A DNA stretch of 64,000 nucleotides from Locusta migratoria (Eukaryota > Arthropoda > Insecta > Orthoptera > Acrididae). Each line of letters begins with the position of its first letter. The stretch's first letter is position 1. Below the pieces are notes generated by a model that had not been told where the DNA came from, did no database searches, and saw only the letters and a list, made by a program, of their open reading frames with translations. The stretch spans positions 901,709,094 through 901,773,093 of the forward strand of contig CM048744.1 in NCBI GenBank assembly GCA_026315105.1, in the 5' to 3' direction. Both the position numbers and the translations under genes were made by a program. Positions 10,536 through 21,269 of the stretch are shown here, piece after piece.

Positions 10536-10910
10536 CAAGCAGCTCTGGTTCCTTCAGTTTTTCCAAGTTACACCTCCTTAATTCTCTTCCTATTTGCAGT
10601 CAAGAATTTTAATCTACAATTCATAATCAATAAGTTATGGTCAGAGTCTTAAAGTATAAAACTTGGTTTATAAACCTATGCCATACCATTATAAAGTCAA
10701 TCTGGACCTTGTAATGTCTCCTGGTCTCTTCCGCGTATAAAACCTTCCTTCACTATGATGAAACCAAGTGTATGTGATGCTTAAAATGTTCTCTGCACAA
10801 AATACTACCAGGCGTTCTCATCTTTTCCTTTTTCCCCAGTCCATATTAACCTACTACATTTCCTCCTACTCACTTTCCTACTACCGAGTACATCCCCCAT
10901 CACAATCAAG

Positions 10911-11108
10911 TGCCACAGTGCCGAAACCGAGCGTTCTAAAGCGCCTAGATGCGAAGAGTGCGGTTGCTTGGCGTCAGAGGTCCGAGTCCTCCCTTGGGCA
11001 TGAGAGTGTGTGTTTGTCCTTAGGTGTGTTAGTTTAATTAGTTTGTAAGTCCAGGGGCAGATAACCAGTAGTTAAGTCCCATACATTTACAAACATTTGG
11101 TTTTTCTG
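10911..11108 (+). mobile_element. tRNA-derived SINE (diverged subfamily)
   Basis: The element has a tRNA-like head with B-box-like AGGTCCGAGTCCTCC followed by GGGCATGAG. Its body ends in AAGTCCCATACATTTACAAACATTTGG, shared with the other SINEs here. An exact 11-bp TSD, TCACAATCAAG, brackets it at 10900-10910 and 11109-11119. It sits in the endonuclease part of the old RTE element. Confidence 0.8.
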
Positions 11109-11889
11109 TCACAATCAAGCTTTCCTCTCCCTTAACTGCATGAATAATTTCTTTTATCTCATACATATCTTCGAACCCCTCATCATCGCCAGAGCTAGTT
11201 GGTGTGTAAACTTGTACTACCGTGTTCGGTGTTGGTTTTGTGTCTATCTTTGCTACGATGATGCGGTCACGATGCTGCTCTTAGTAACTTACTCGCTTTC
11301 CCGTTTTCTTATTCATTATCAGAACTAATCCTGCATTACCACCAGTTGATTTCGTATTTATAACCCTATACTCACCTGACCAGATATACTGTTCATCCTG
11401 CCACCGATTTCATAATCCTTATCATATCTAACATATACACCTATCCATTTCTCTTCTCAAATTTTCCAACTTACCTACCCGAGTAAGGGATAGAACATTC
11501 CATGTCCTGATCCGTAAAATCCCTGTCTTGTTTCTCTTGATGACGACATTCTCCTGAGTAAGGCCGCCTGGAGATTCTAATGGGGGACCCTTTTACCTCA
11601 GGAATATCTTACCCACGAAAATGGCATCATCATATATTATACAGTATAGCTGTATGTCATCGGGAAAAGTAGAGACTATAGTTCCCCCTTGGTTTCAGTC
11701 ATTCACAGTAACTGCATTTCAAAGCCACGTTAGCTGATTTCCACATACAGCTGCTGCCCCCTTTCAGGAACGACACTATTGTCTGGCCTGTCCACAGGTA
11801 CCCCTCCCGTTTAGTTGCACATACGGTTCGGCTGACTGTATCATTGAGGCAAGCAAGTCACTCCGCCTCTGCAATGTATGTGGTTCATG

Positions 11890-12319
11890 AGAGTCTTAGA
11901 CTTAGCTAAGGTACAATATTCCATATTTTTATAGGTGTATTGAAAGAAACATATTGACTTGATGAACCGTTTGAGTTACTTATGGTATGAGGGTTATTGC
12001 ATATTTTTTATGATAAACATTTCGATAAGTTAGATATAGGTAGCTATTTCCAGTCATTTCTTTGATATGGCTTATTCAGTATTTAATAAAAAATATTTAT
12101 TGCGAAGAGAATAACAGCTGGAGCCCACACAAAATCATGTGGCAGAAATTTGTGTTATCTTCATGGTATATATACTTGCATATGAAAAATTCAAAAGTGA
12201 TAGCAATGAGCATAGTAACAAGTCAATTAGAATGGATGAGCTACTCTGTTCAAGGATAAATAAAATTATGGCACAGAAAAGGGTGAATTATATGCTGTCA
12301 CAAAATCACTTGGTCATAT
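11890..12319. other. No recognised gene
   Basis: AT-rich sequence between the RTE 5' end and the LTR-like sequence at 12320. Two short overlapping forward frames at 12062-12330 have no recognisable family and look like chance. Confidence 0.4.
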
Positions 12320-12577
12320 TGTCGCGTTGAAACGGAAGCAGGCTTGACTTCGAAGGCAACTGAACACTGTACTTATACTGAAAGCTGGTTTATTACGAAC
12401 TTAACATACACGCAGCACTGACTGCCTCTCGGGCAGAGTGCTCTGCTATTTATACACAGACAGAATGTACCAGAAAGTAAGAGAACAGTTAGCATAACAA
12501 ACAAGTAGAAATTACAAGTGAACATAAGAACGATGTAGAACATTTTGGAATTGTTAATTACAAAGAAATAATTTTTT

Positions 12578-12649
12578 GCTGGTGGGCGGGAGTGAACCGG
12601 TGACCTTCAGCACTGCAATCTGTGACGCTATCCCCTGCGCCACACCAGC
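12578..12649 (-). repeat. tRNA-like repeat (72 bp)
   Basis: On the reverse strand it starts GCTGGTG and ends CACCAGC, a perfect 7-bp acceptor-type stem at exact tRNA length. An A-box-like TGGCGCAGGGG follows the first stem strand. The anticodon and T stems do not fold well, so this is a tRNA-derived repeat rather than a gene. A related copy with a short deletion lies at 13497-13555. Confidence 0.55.
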
Positions 12650-12710
12650 AGTCGGTGTACAGGGTATCTCGTGGCATTGCTCACTGTCCTGGAGAAACAG
12701 TGACCCGCTG

Positions 12711-13484
12711 TTATGTTCCCTGTGGAGCCAGCTGCAATGCCCTGGATCTTGATATTGTTATGGGTCCTCTGTAGGGCAGTTCAAGAGAATCCTTCCCTTC
12801 TCCACGATTAGCGATGACAGACGTTCCTGTCGTGGCTTCATCAAGAACATTACCGTCCTGAGAGTTCTTGAACAAGATGCCATTGTCGTCTGCCTGCTCT
12901 TCAGGATCGTAGTAAGGCTTCATGTGCAGAACGTGAACAATGTCTCTTTGTTTTTGTCGTTTCGACGACGGCTCATAATCCTCAACTTCGTGTGTGACGT
13001 CTGACAGGCGGCGTATGACACGATACGGACCAAAGTATCGCTTCAATAACTTTTCTAACAGTCCAACCTTCCGTACAGGGGTAAAAATCCATACTAGATC
13101 TCCTGGGCTGTACACAACAGGTCGGTGCTTGTCGTTATACTGCAGACAGTCCTTCTCCTGGGCGTCCAGTGTCCGTATGCGAGCCAGCTGTCTTGCTTCT
13201 TCGACCCTGGTGATGAGCTGTTTAACATAGTCATCCTGAGTGTCATCCGGTTGGAACGGGAATAGCGTATCCATTGTCGTCTCAGCTTCCCGGCCATGGA
13301 GCAGGAAAAATGGCGTGAAGCCTGTGGTGTCTTGTCTTGCGGTATTGTAAGCAAATGTCAAGACTGGCAGAATTGTAACCCAATCCTTCTGCTCAACATC
13401 GACGTACATCGACATCATATCTGCCAACATCTTGTTAAAACGTTCCGTAAGACCATTTGTCTGAGGATGGTATTCAGTTGTCAT
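12711..13484 (-). CDS. Gypsy integrase, C-terminal part
   Basis: This uninterrupted 257-residue frame begins at TTEYHPQTNGLTERFNK, which holds the third catalytic residue (glutamate) of the D,D-35-E integrase core. It continues with FAYNTARQDTTGFTPFFLLHG and the GPYRVIRRLSD block of the C-terminal domain, and ends with a charged tail and TAA at 12711. Integrase inserts the LTR-retrotransposon cDNA in the nucleus. The first two catalytic aspartates are absent because the element is truncated at 13484, so the protein cannot be active. The frame is well kept for a dead copy, which suggests a fairly recent insertion. Confidence 0.85.
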   Translation of the reverse strand: MTTEYHPQTNGLTERFNKMLADMMSMYVDVEQKDWVTILPVLTFAYNTARQDTTGFTPFFLLHGREAETTMDTLFPFQPDDTQDDYVKQLITRVEEARQLARIRTLDAQEKDCLQYNDKHRPVVYSPGDLVWIFTPVRKVGLLEKLLKRYFGPYRVIRRLSDVTHEVEDYEPSSKRQKQRDIVHVLHMKPYYDPEEQADDNGILFKNSQDGNVLDEATTGTSVIANRGEGKDSLELPYRGPITISRSRALQLAPQGT

Positions 13485-13493
13485 TCTGTGTGT

Positions 13494-13592
13494 GTGCCGG
13501 TGGGTGGGATTAAACCGTCGACCTTCAGCACTGCAGTCCGTGATGCGCCACGCCGACAGTCGGTGTACGTGATCTCTCGCTGTAATATATCA
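13494..13592 (-). repeat. Second copy of the tRNA-like repeat and its flank
   Basis: CCTTCAGCACTGCA, GCGCCAC and CAGTCGGTGTA recur here in the same order and orientation as at 12600-12665. The integrase fragment is therefore bracketed by a direct repeat about 100 bp long. By eye the two copies differ at roughly one base in five. Confidence 0.6.
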
Positions 13593-13983
13593 AATAGCAT
13601 CAAAGGCTTTCAAAATTACAACCAGCAATAGAAAGACATTACAAATATTTCTGAAAATCAAGTACACAAATACGGTTCATATTCTATAAGCACCATAACC
13701 AGCTCTTAATATTTTTATTTTACTTTTATTTATTTTTCACTGTAGGTACTGATTGGGTACATAATACAACATCGGTAGCATCTGATGCAGAGGAAACAAT
13801 ACTATATGTACATTGATTTCTACAACCATTGTATGCTTGATAGTGGTATTATACGCAGAAGAGCAAATATTTGCTTGCACATCGATTCAAATAATGTGAG
13901 AACCATTCAAACAATAGCAAAAACGTTAGTCTACTACTAGTTCCTCATCTGCGAAAGACATCACCGTTATGCATATAGCAGAA
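13593..13983. other. No recognised gene
   Basis: AT-rich sequence up to the left LTR of the large Gypsy element. No frame, repeat or RNA was recognised. Confidence 0.4.
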
Positions 13984-14499
13984 TGTAACGTCACAGCTGC
14001 GTCCACCTAATCCTCAATGGGCGACGTTACCGTCTATTTGCTGCTTAATCATTTAAGAATTGTTCCAATGATTTGACGGTATGGGATGCGGACAATTACT
14101 AGGTTGATCCATAACAGTAAACTTTGTTAACCTCCTTTATTATGGAACGACAAATGTTAAAAACTCTTCCTTTAAATACACCGATTTAATAACTGAGTGC
14201 GACTATGATGGTGTCTACAAGTCCACACTGAAACAATACGCAATTACAACCAAAACTCATATGCGAGACAACTGTTGGGCAAAACTTTAGCCACCGCTAA
14301 ATGCAGGTTACGGACGCACTGTCAGCATGCTACTGCCTTGCTCTGCGGTCGGCGGGAGACTGCCCCACACCGGCCGACAAACAAAGAACATTCCAACCTA
14401 AGCACTGTTGTCAGCAGCTCTCACTGCACGCCAACGATAACTATCGTTCGACCAAAACGTACCAAAGAGGTTACTAACATAAAACCCTGTATCCTCACA
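13984..14499 (-). repeat. 3' LTR of the Gypsy element
   Basis: It begins TGTAACGTCACAGC and ends CCCTGTATCCTCACA on the + strand, giving TG...CA edges. It aligns over its whole length with 21270-21792 with scattered substitutions and a small indel near 14025. Confidence 0.92.
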
Positions 14500-16085
14500 T
14501 ATCCCCGGACTATAAAAATAAATTTCACCTGAAAATTTATGGCAACATTAAGTTTCAGTGTGAAATTGTAGATGTAATAGGGCCCATAGAGTAGAAAGAT
14601 AATGAAAAATAATGAAAACAGTATCAAAAATATTACATACAAGAGTACACATACATACTAATATTAATCATTGGACTATATACTGTTAAATCAGATCATA
14701 GAGAAAATTAAATTTCTGAAATAAACTTTTATAGGTTACAGTTGTCTTTCATCCAACAACCTTTTTCATAGCAATTGCACCTGCCTACAAAGAGAGTGCA
14801 AATTGTGCAAAATATATACCAATCATCCCTCAGACATTTGAGACAGAACGGACATAAAATTTTAAAGATGCCAATTTGCACGTAGCAGAACATGTGCAAT
14901 TATCCAAAATTGATCCCAAATATATATCCTAACATCAAAACATTTGCATCATGTTACAATCATGTAGCCCTTTCACATAAAAGGAACAATAAACCATTAG
15001 GTTTCAAGTCATCAACACAAACAGTAATTAATGGTTACTTAATTAGAAATCTACCTACTGAAAATTGCTAGTAATGTCTGTACATACAGGTCATCAAAAA
15101 CGTAAAATTGGTAGAAAGAGGATGATACATCAAACAAACACAGTAAAAAATAAACTAAACTACTCATTAAACACAGAGTGGTATCCTTGTAATAAGAGGC
15201 TCAATTGATAACTGATACTACAAAATGACCTACGAAAATAGATAAAGCTCATCAATGTTAAGTAAAATTTGAAATAAATATAGAGGTAAGAAAGAGAAAA
15301 AAGAGTGTGCACTTTTTTGTCGTAGTGGCATTCAGCATACAATAATATGATTACATAAGTACCTTCTTTCGACCAAACATCCAAATTCTGAAAAAGGAAT
15401 ACTTCGCACTATCACTTCTTGTTACACTATCATACCTCATATCATACCTCTATCATACTTCACACGAGTACTCTGCATTTTGGTCCTACCACATAAGTAC
15501 TTCACACGATAATTGAAATCACTGCTCACGTGAGTACTCTGCTTTAATATTTTCATAACTCACACGCAAGCTCGAAATTATAACACCACCGTCGCACAAG
15601 GTTTTGTTTATAAACAACACGTGATGTCAGCAGCGACACGAAGGCAGCGTCACTTAGCAACTGCAGCTTGCGCGCCTCCCCGCGGTGAGTGCCATACATT
15701 CGCCCATGATAGCTGAATTGCTCTCCGGCGACTTCTGCGCTGCATTGTGTAGAAAATCAGAACTGCAACAGCTGACAGACGACAACTGCGCCGCTTAGTG
15801 ACGGACTTCGGTACTGCCGCATCTCCTTGTAACTGAATTAAATAAAGTACCGTGTTTCACAAGAAAGCACACACCGCTACATCATGTGACATTCGCGACC
15901 TCGTCACACGTGATCGTATGTTCAATCAGTGATTCACATCTTAATATTATACATATTTCACACGAAAAGAAACAGTACAAAACAAAAACTAAGTATCATT
16001 GGGAGCGAACTCAACCTGTCATTTAACCTACATCACTGGGAAAAATACTCAACCAGTCCAAATTCATCAACAAATAATCATTACC
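14500..16085 (-). other. Long non-coding 3' region of the Gypsy element
   Basis: This lies between the integrase stop (16086) and the 3' LTR. It is mostly very AT-rich, with a GC-richer island at about 15600-15830. The longest frames are under 80 codons and show no envelope-like features. It could be a decayed third gene, a spacer, or a further insertion. Confidence 0.5.
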
Positions 16086-17279
16086 CTAATCTGTTTTATT
16101 ATCACTGTCTTCCATCCTACGATGGTACAATTTAATATTCTCTACATGATGTAGTCCAAAATATTTTTCGCCATTAAGCTTTTGCAATTCAATTGAATTT
16201 GGATGCACAATCTTACTAATCTTAAACGGTCCCAGATAGTAATGTAAAAACTTCTTGATTTCGTTCTTGGCCGCAGATGACTTGAAATGTGAACATAGTA
16301 ATACATAGTCACCAATTTTGTAGACAACAGGTTTTACTAATCGGTCGTGTCTTTCCTTTCGTGCTTTAGCCATTTCCTCCATCTTTCGTGACGCGATTTT
16401 CTGTCTTTCTCCATCTGTCATTTCATCTCGCAATGGAATCTGAATAACCTCTTAAAATATATTTTCTGGTTCCTTTCCGAACAAAACAGTGCAAGGAGGT
16501 AGACCAGTACTACTGTGTACCAGGCTATTCATAACATTTTCAAAGTTAGACAATTTTGTTATCCAGCTCTTATGTTTGTAGCCACAATACGCTCTAAATA
16601 AACGACCAAGCTCTTGCATCGTACGTTCTGCAGCACCATTAGAAGCAGGCCTGTATGTGGATGTAGTAATGTGACAAATTTGTTGTTCTTCAATGAACGT
16701 ATTCCAAACTTTGGAGCGAAATTGAGGTCCGTTAACAGAGAGAATGCTTTTAGGACGAATCGTATTCTGAAAGTAGTCTTCCTTTAGTTTTTTTCACAAT
16801 TATTTTGCTATTGGCTCTTCTTAACGGAAAGAAACGAATATATTTTGAAAGTAGCTCCACAACCACAAGAATTTGAGTAAAATTTCCCTTCGAACGTGGA
16901 AGAGGCCTGTACATGTCAATTCCAATGACTTCACCTACTTCTTTTGGCAAAATGTTATGCTTAAGTCCTTATGTTGCATTGTTGATCCTTTGGTACGCTG
17001 ACATAAATCACATTCCTTAATAATTTGGTGCACTCTCCTAGACATATTGGCAAAAATTACATGTCCCTGTAGTTGCTGTAAACATTTCTTTGGACCAAAA
17101 TGTGCGAAACTCAGATGAATGTACCGTATTAAAACATCGACCATGTGTTGTGGGATACAAAGGTTCCAAGAATGTGAACTAACATCCGTTCTCCGGTAGA
17201 GAACGTCACCATGAAGCAAATAGTAATATCTAATTTTTTTCTGCGTCTCGTTTGTATACATTGATTTGATCATCTTCAA
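16086..17279 (-). pseudogene. Gypsy integrase (broken)
   Basis: From 17279 downward the zinc-binding region appears as HLSFAHFGPKKCLQQL with CDLCQRTKG, an H-H-C-C finger. A frameshift near 16945 leads to the core GEVIGIDMYRPLPRSKG, which has the first catalytic aspartate. Stops near 16750 follow, then ILSVNGPQF, where the second catalytic aspartate (normally SDNGPQF) is valine. The segment with the third residue reads RPASNGAAERTMQELG and keeps its glutamate. After a stop near 16453 the frame 16086-16433 carries the C-terminal GDYVLL and LGPFKISKI blocks. It lies downstream of RNase H as in all Gypsy elements. Confidence 0.88.
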
Positions 17280-17294
17280 AATATCATAATTGTC

Positions 17295-17896
17295 TTATTC
17301 ATTCTTGATGTTAGGTAGAAAATGGCGGATAGTAGCTTCTCCTTCTACTCCTCGGATGAAGTTAATTTTTATTTCTTTTACACGTGGTGATTCTGTTCGC
17401 GTACCTGTCAGGTCTCCCGTCAATCTTGATAAAGTGTCAGGTACGACGTTTTCTTCACCGGGAATGTACTGTATCTCAAAACTGTATTCCTGGAGGGCCA
17501 GAATCCATCTAGTTAAGCGGCTATGAAGCAACTTACAACAGAGTAGAAAAGATAAAGCCTTATCGTCAGTTCTCACAATAGTATGACTTCCTAAGAGGAA
17601 GAAACAGAAGCGCTCAAATCCCCACACAACCGCTAGTGCTTCGCGTTCTGTCACAGTGTATTTCCTTTCCCATGATGTCAATACACGACTTGCAAAAGCA
17701 ACAGTAAGATGTTGTTCCTGCCCATTTTCATTAGTAATTTGGTACAAATGCACACCAATTCCACATTCACTTGCATCCGTGCCAAGATAGAACGGTTCCT
17801 AATGATCTGGCGGATGTAGTAGCGGAGCTTCCAAAAGTTGTTTCTTTTTTTTGAGAAACGCTTCCCTTTGCTCAGGTTCCCAATTACAAACGGCAT
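17295..17896 (-). pseudogene. Gypsy RNase H domain (broken)
   Basis: The sequence TDASECGIGVHLYQ at about 17735-17785 is the start of the RNase H fold with its first catalytic aspartate. It is preceded by PDH-stop-EPF at about 17805, so an in-frame TAG separates it from the RT. The open part 17295-17753 continues with YTVTEREALAVVWG (catalytic glutamate), VRTDDKALSFL, and LTRWILALQEYSFEIQYIPG followed by PDTLSR. RNase H degrades the RNA strand of the RNA:DNA hybrid during reverse transcription. Confidence 0.88.
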
Positions 17897-18726
17897 TTTA
17901 TTTTCATCAATGTCAAAAGTGCAGGTGATGACAGACAGTGTCCTTTTAAATACCGACGAAGATATCCACAGAAACCAAGGAATGATTGAAGTTGTTTCTT
18001 ACACATAGGTTCAGGAAAGTTTCTGACTGCTTCCAATTTCCGCGGATCAGGTTCTATCCCAGCTGATGAGATGACATGTCCTAAAAATTGTACCTTTTCT
18101 TTCGCAAATTCAGATTTTTTGAGATTAAGTGTAACTCCTCCTGATTCAAACGTATGTAAAACTTTGTCCAGTGTTTTCATGTGGTCTTCCCACGATGTTG
18201 AGGCAATTAAAATATCATCTACATAGACAATGATGTCCTCCAATAGTTGTTCTCCAAGAATTTCATCTAAAGATCTAACAAATGCAGCTGAGGAAATGTT
18301 CAATCCAAAAGGCATCCGTTTAAAATGATAGCATCGCCCATTATGCAAAAAGGCTGTGTACTTTCTACTACCTTTATCCAGTTCCAATTTCCAATAGCTA
18401 CTTGTCATATCTAAGCTGCTAAGATATCGAGTACCAGCAAACTTCTGCAGAATTTCTTCAATACTTTCAGGCTGATCTCTCTGCGGCAAGATAACTCGAT
18501 TAATTGCCCTCGCAACTAAAACCAAACGGACTGACCGGTCCCTCTTAATTACTGGATGTATCGGATTACAGTACTTGCTGTCTGACCTCTCATTAATGTC
18601 ATTGTCCAACATTCGCTTGATTTCTTTACTCACAGCTTCCCTTTTTGCTAACAGCACCGAATAAGGTTTACATTTAACAGGCTCATACGGTCGAACTTTA
18701 ATATAACATCTGGATCCTTTCATCAA
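17884..18726 (-). CDS. Gypsy reverse transcriptase
   Basis: This open frame of 280 residues covers the RT core. It has LVLVARAINRVILPQRDQP, then RYLSSLDMTSSYWKLEL (motif A with its aspartate), FKRMPFGLNISSAAF (motif B), IIVYVDDILIAS (motif C, both aspartates present), then LNLKKSEF, VQFLGHVIS and the QLQSFLGFCGYLRRYL thumb block. Two substitutions are visible at usually conserved sites: the Y-R-x-L-N block reads A-R-A-I-N, and the QGYWQ-type block reads SSYWK. The frame starts at an internal methionine. It ends by frameshift before RNase H. The enzyme copies the element RNA into cDNA in virus-like particles. Confidence 0.9.
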   Translation of the reverse strand: MMKGSRCYIKVRPYEPVKCKPYSVLLAKREAVSKEIKRMLDNDINERSDSKYCNPIHPVIKRDRSVRLVLVARAINRVILPQRDQPESIEEILQKFAGTRYLSSLDMTSSYWKLELDKGSRKYTAFLHNGRCYHFKRMPFGLNISSAAFVRSLDEILGEQLLEDIIVYVDDILIASTSWEDHMKTLDKVLHTFESGGVTLNLKKSEFAKEKVQFLGHVISSAGIEPDPRKLEAVRNFPEPMCKKQLQSFLGFCGYLRRYLKGHCLSSPALLTLMKIKCRL

Positions 18727-18806
18727 TCCGGGTTGACTGGAAAATACTTTGGCATGTATCCACTAAACTTCAAGCAATTCTTCTTTGTAGCATTGCGGCA
18801 GATGAT

Positions 18807-19400
18807 CTAGGTCATTAATGTTTTCTTCAATTTTAAACATAATGCTACGATCTTCTTCGTTTTCATCAAAAGCTGCACAATTCGGTACAGTAAATCTCCG
18901 TCAAAATCCTCCGCTACTTCATTGCGAATAACTTTAATCTTCAATCCTGATGACGCATTTTCCTTTTCCTGTATTAGTCCGACAAAATTCACCTCAGTTT
19001 CTTCGTTATGATGACAAATACTTAAACATCCTTTAGCACAGTCAATCTTACATCTCTTCTCGGCAAGCCAATCATTACCAAAGATCCAATCTACGGCCAG
19101 TGAATCAAGAACTAATGCTACCACATCAAAATATTTGTTAGCAATTTTACATTTTATAAGTGCCTGTCCCATTACAGCACGACTTCTCTGTCCGGTTGCA
19201 GTAATAATGTGTACACTATTAACTGGAAAAACAGGAATTTCTTCTACCTCTTTGAGCTACTTATACAATTTCTTTGAAATAGCTGCAGTATCACTTCCAG
19301 AATACACAATAGCTGTAATTTTTCTACCATTAACACATAACTCAATTACTGGATCGAAAATCTCTCCCACTTCTTGCACATCTTCACGAAACAGTTCAGC
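18807..19400 (-). pseudogene. Gypsy retroviral-type aspartic protease (broken)
   Basis: Near 19290-19320 the reverse strand encodes ITAIVYSGSDTAAIS. In this family the motif is [LIV]-D-[ST]-G, so the catalytic aspartate has become tyrosine, a one-base GAT to TAT type change. A TAG at about 19257-19259 follows. The frame then continues as ATGQRSRAVMGQALIKC and WIFGNDWL, the second conserved protease block, down to 18807. The protease would cut the Gag-Pol polyprotein. Here it is inactive twice over, by the stop and by the lost nucleophile-activating residue. Confidence 0.8.
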
Positions 19401-19504
19401 TTTAATTTCATCCTTTACATATTTAATGAGTTGTACTCAAATCTCTGACCCATTATTAAGTTCATTAGTTTCGGAGCAGGTCCCATCCGAAATTCTTCTT
19501 AGTT

Positions 19505-21074
19505 TTCCGGAGATCGTGAGCGTTGACGGTGTCTGTCATTATTATTACGCCACTGTGAACGATCATGTTCTCTCCTATTCACGTCCTCATGGTGTCCCTC
19601 ACTGTTTGACCTCCAATTCCTTCTCGGATTATTATGCCAGTTTCGATTAGGCCTACCATTTTATTGATTACTTTCGAATACCAATTACTGTTAGACTGTG
19701 GCGATTCATTTAAGTGAAAATTTTGAATAGGATTTGCATTCTGGCCTGGTCTCGCCTGTGATTCCTCATTATCAATTTCTTCAAGTCGGTCGAACACTCG
19801 CAATAATGCATCAAACATATCATAGGTTCTCATTGCCAACTGTCTCCTAATTCTCCGCGGCAAATGCTTTATCAAGAGGGTAATCAAGTCGTCTTCACTA
19901 ATGGGTCTGTCTAAGTAAGCGTTTCTTCCCCAGTACTTTTAAAGAAAGTCGCACATTGACCCACTGCTCCGATCATAGCTGCTCATCGAAAGAATCGTCT
20001 CTTTAATACTTTGCTGTTTCTCGCGTGACCAATACTTATTGAGAAAGGCATTTTCAAAATCAGTAAATGTAGTATATTGGTCGAGCACACGGTCTCCCCA
20101 TGTTCTCGCACCTCCTGTCATATGTCGAACACAAATACCTATTTTTTCAGCTTCATTGTTAATATTTGCAAACGCTACTTTAAATTGTTTAATAAAGTCC
20201 ACTGAATTCAATGACTTGTGGGGATCAAATTCTTTAAACAATTTCGTACTACACACATTGTCAACAATGATATTTGTGCAACGACCAGAAATGCCATTTT
20301 TATTAATAATAGAGTCTACTTCCTTTGTGATTACCTCTGTATCTATCGCCTGATTAGAAAATTGAACATTTTGAATAGACTTTTCGAGCTACTGCACTTT
20401 AGATTCTAACACTGAATATTGTTCCAGTACTCCCGCTACAACTTTGATGACTGATTCTTTGTTTTCTTCACATAAGGTTTTTGCACGAACAACCTCCTGA
20501 TTTGTCACTGCACTACTTAACATAGCTTCATTAAGCATATTTGTTTGAGATCCAATTTGTTTTTTAATTTCAACTATTTCATCACTAAGTGCCTGGCCAT
20601 GCATCTTGACCTCTGCTCTAAAAGTTAATTGTTCCTGCTGTAACGATTTTTACACTCTTTTACAAACTCATCAAATTGACCTTGAAAATCATTACGAAAA
20701 CTTCTGATTCTTTGCTCTAAGTCTAATGCCAATTCTGATATTAATGCTTTACTAATTTTTTGACCAAAATTTTCAAATTTTTCGTCAAGTTCCCTCCTAT
20801 TTTCTTCTTGAGCCACCTTATTTTCTTGTATCTCTGAACAAACTAATATTATTTCTTGCAAAAGCTGAATCATTACATGGTCTGTGCCGAATACTTCACT
20901 TACATTGTTACTGCCCACTTCACTCGTTTGCTTACTATCACCCAAATTTGAATATTCATTTTCTACTACATTATTAACTATTTCTGCCATATTGTTGGTA
21001 TCACTTTCAAAATTGTCCTGATTATTTAAGTTCACGTTGCCCTTTATGTTACCACTTCCTATTTGATCCGCCAT
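19505..21074 (-). pseudogene. Gypsy Gag (broken)
   Basis: A start codon at 21072-21074 opens a 149-residue acidic, asparagine-rich N-terminus (MADQIGSGNIKGNVN...). It is followed by blocks at 20389-20604, 19939-20256 and 19579-19887 separated by stops and shifts. The third block, with WGDRVLDQYTTFTDFENAFL, matches the capsid-type retrotransposon gag domain. The end is arginine-rich (DRHRQRSRSPEN near 19505-19535), and no CCHC zinc knuckle is visible, so RNA binding may have relied on the basic tail. Gag builds the virus-like particle. The start was chosen because it lies about 195 bases inside the 5' LTR. Confidence 0.8.
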
Positions 21075-21249
21075 TATTAAATGAAGTTTCTATCACACAC
21101 ACTTTAAGAATGATGAAATAAATGTTCACTGTGTTAATCCTGTCAAACGTTGATAGAAATTCAAGGCACCGCCGAATATTTAACACTCACCATGTGTTGT
21201 TGCTGTCGATCGTCGTCCGGATCCGAAGATTGTTGAAGGAATCGATGTC

Positions 21250-21267
21250 CTTGTCACCGTGTCACCA
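21250..21267 (-). promoter_or_regulatory. Candidate primer-binding site
   Basis: Two bases inside the 5' LTR the element strand reads TGGTGACACGGTGACAAG. Beginning with TGG fits annealing to a tRNA 3' CCA end. I cannot name the tRNA from sequence alone. Confidence 0.55.
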
Positions 21268-21269
21268 TT

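Larger units (their letters stand above)
8850..11889 (-). mobile_element. Old RTE-type LINE, nearly full length, with two nested insertions
   Basis: This reverse-strand element parallels the better RTE copies at 29507-30650 (RT part) and 43576-44834 (5' leader and endonuclease). The RT part lies at 8850-9815. Further RT/linker and endonuclease sequence lies at 10535-11600. The 5' leader, with the complement of CATGAACCACAGACATTGC, ends near 11889. It is interrupted by a family B LINE at 9815-10535 and a SINE at 10911-11108. The 3' end is missing. No frame longer than about 90 codons survives, so it is an old, dead copy. Confidence 0.7.
12320..13484 (-). mobile_element. Ty3/Gypsy fragment: integrase end plus probable 3' LTR
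   Basis: A Gypsy integrase C-terminus at 12711-13484 is followed on the reverse strand by an AT-rich segment that looks like an LTR. Its outer edge reads TGTCGCGTTG at 12320 on the + strand, which is a proper TG...CA edge. The inner LTR border cannot be fixed because a tRNA-like repeat occupies 12578-12649. The upstream gag, protease, RT and first two-thirds of the integrase are missing. A second copy of the tRNA-like repeat lies just beyond the break at 13484. Confidence 0.6.

Noticed and set aside
14421..14642. Hydrophobic 73-codon frame at the Gypsy 3' LTR, considered as an envelope remnant
   Set aside because: It overlaps the LTR and is only AT-rich sequence rich in phenylalanine, leucine and isoleucine codons. 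It has no signal or fusion-type features.
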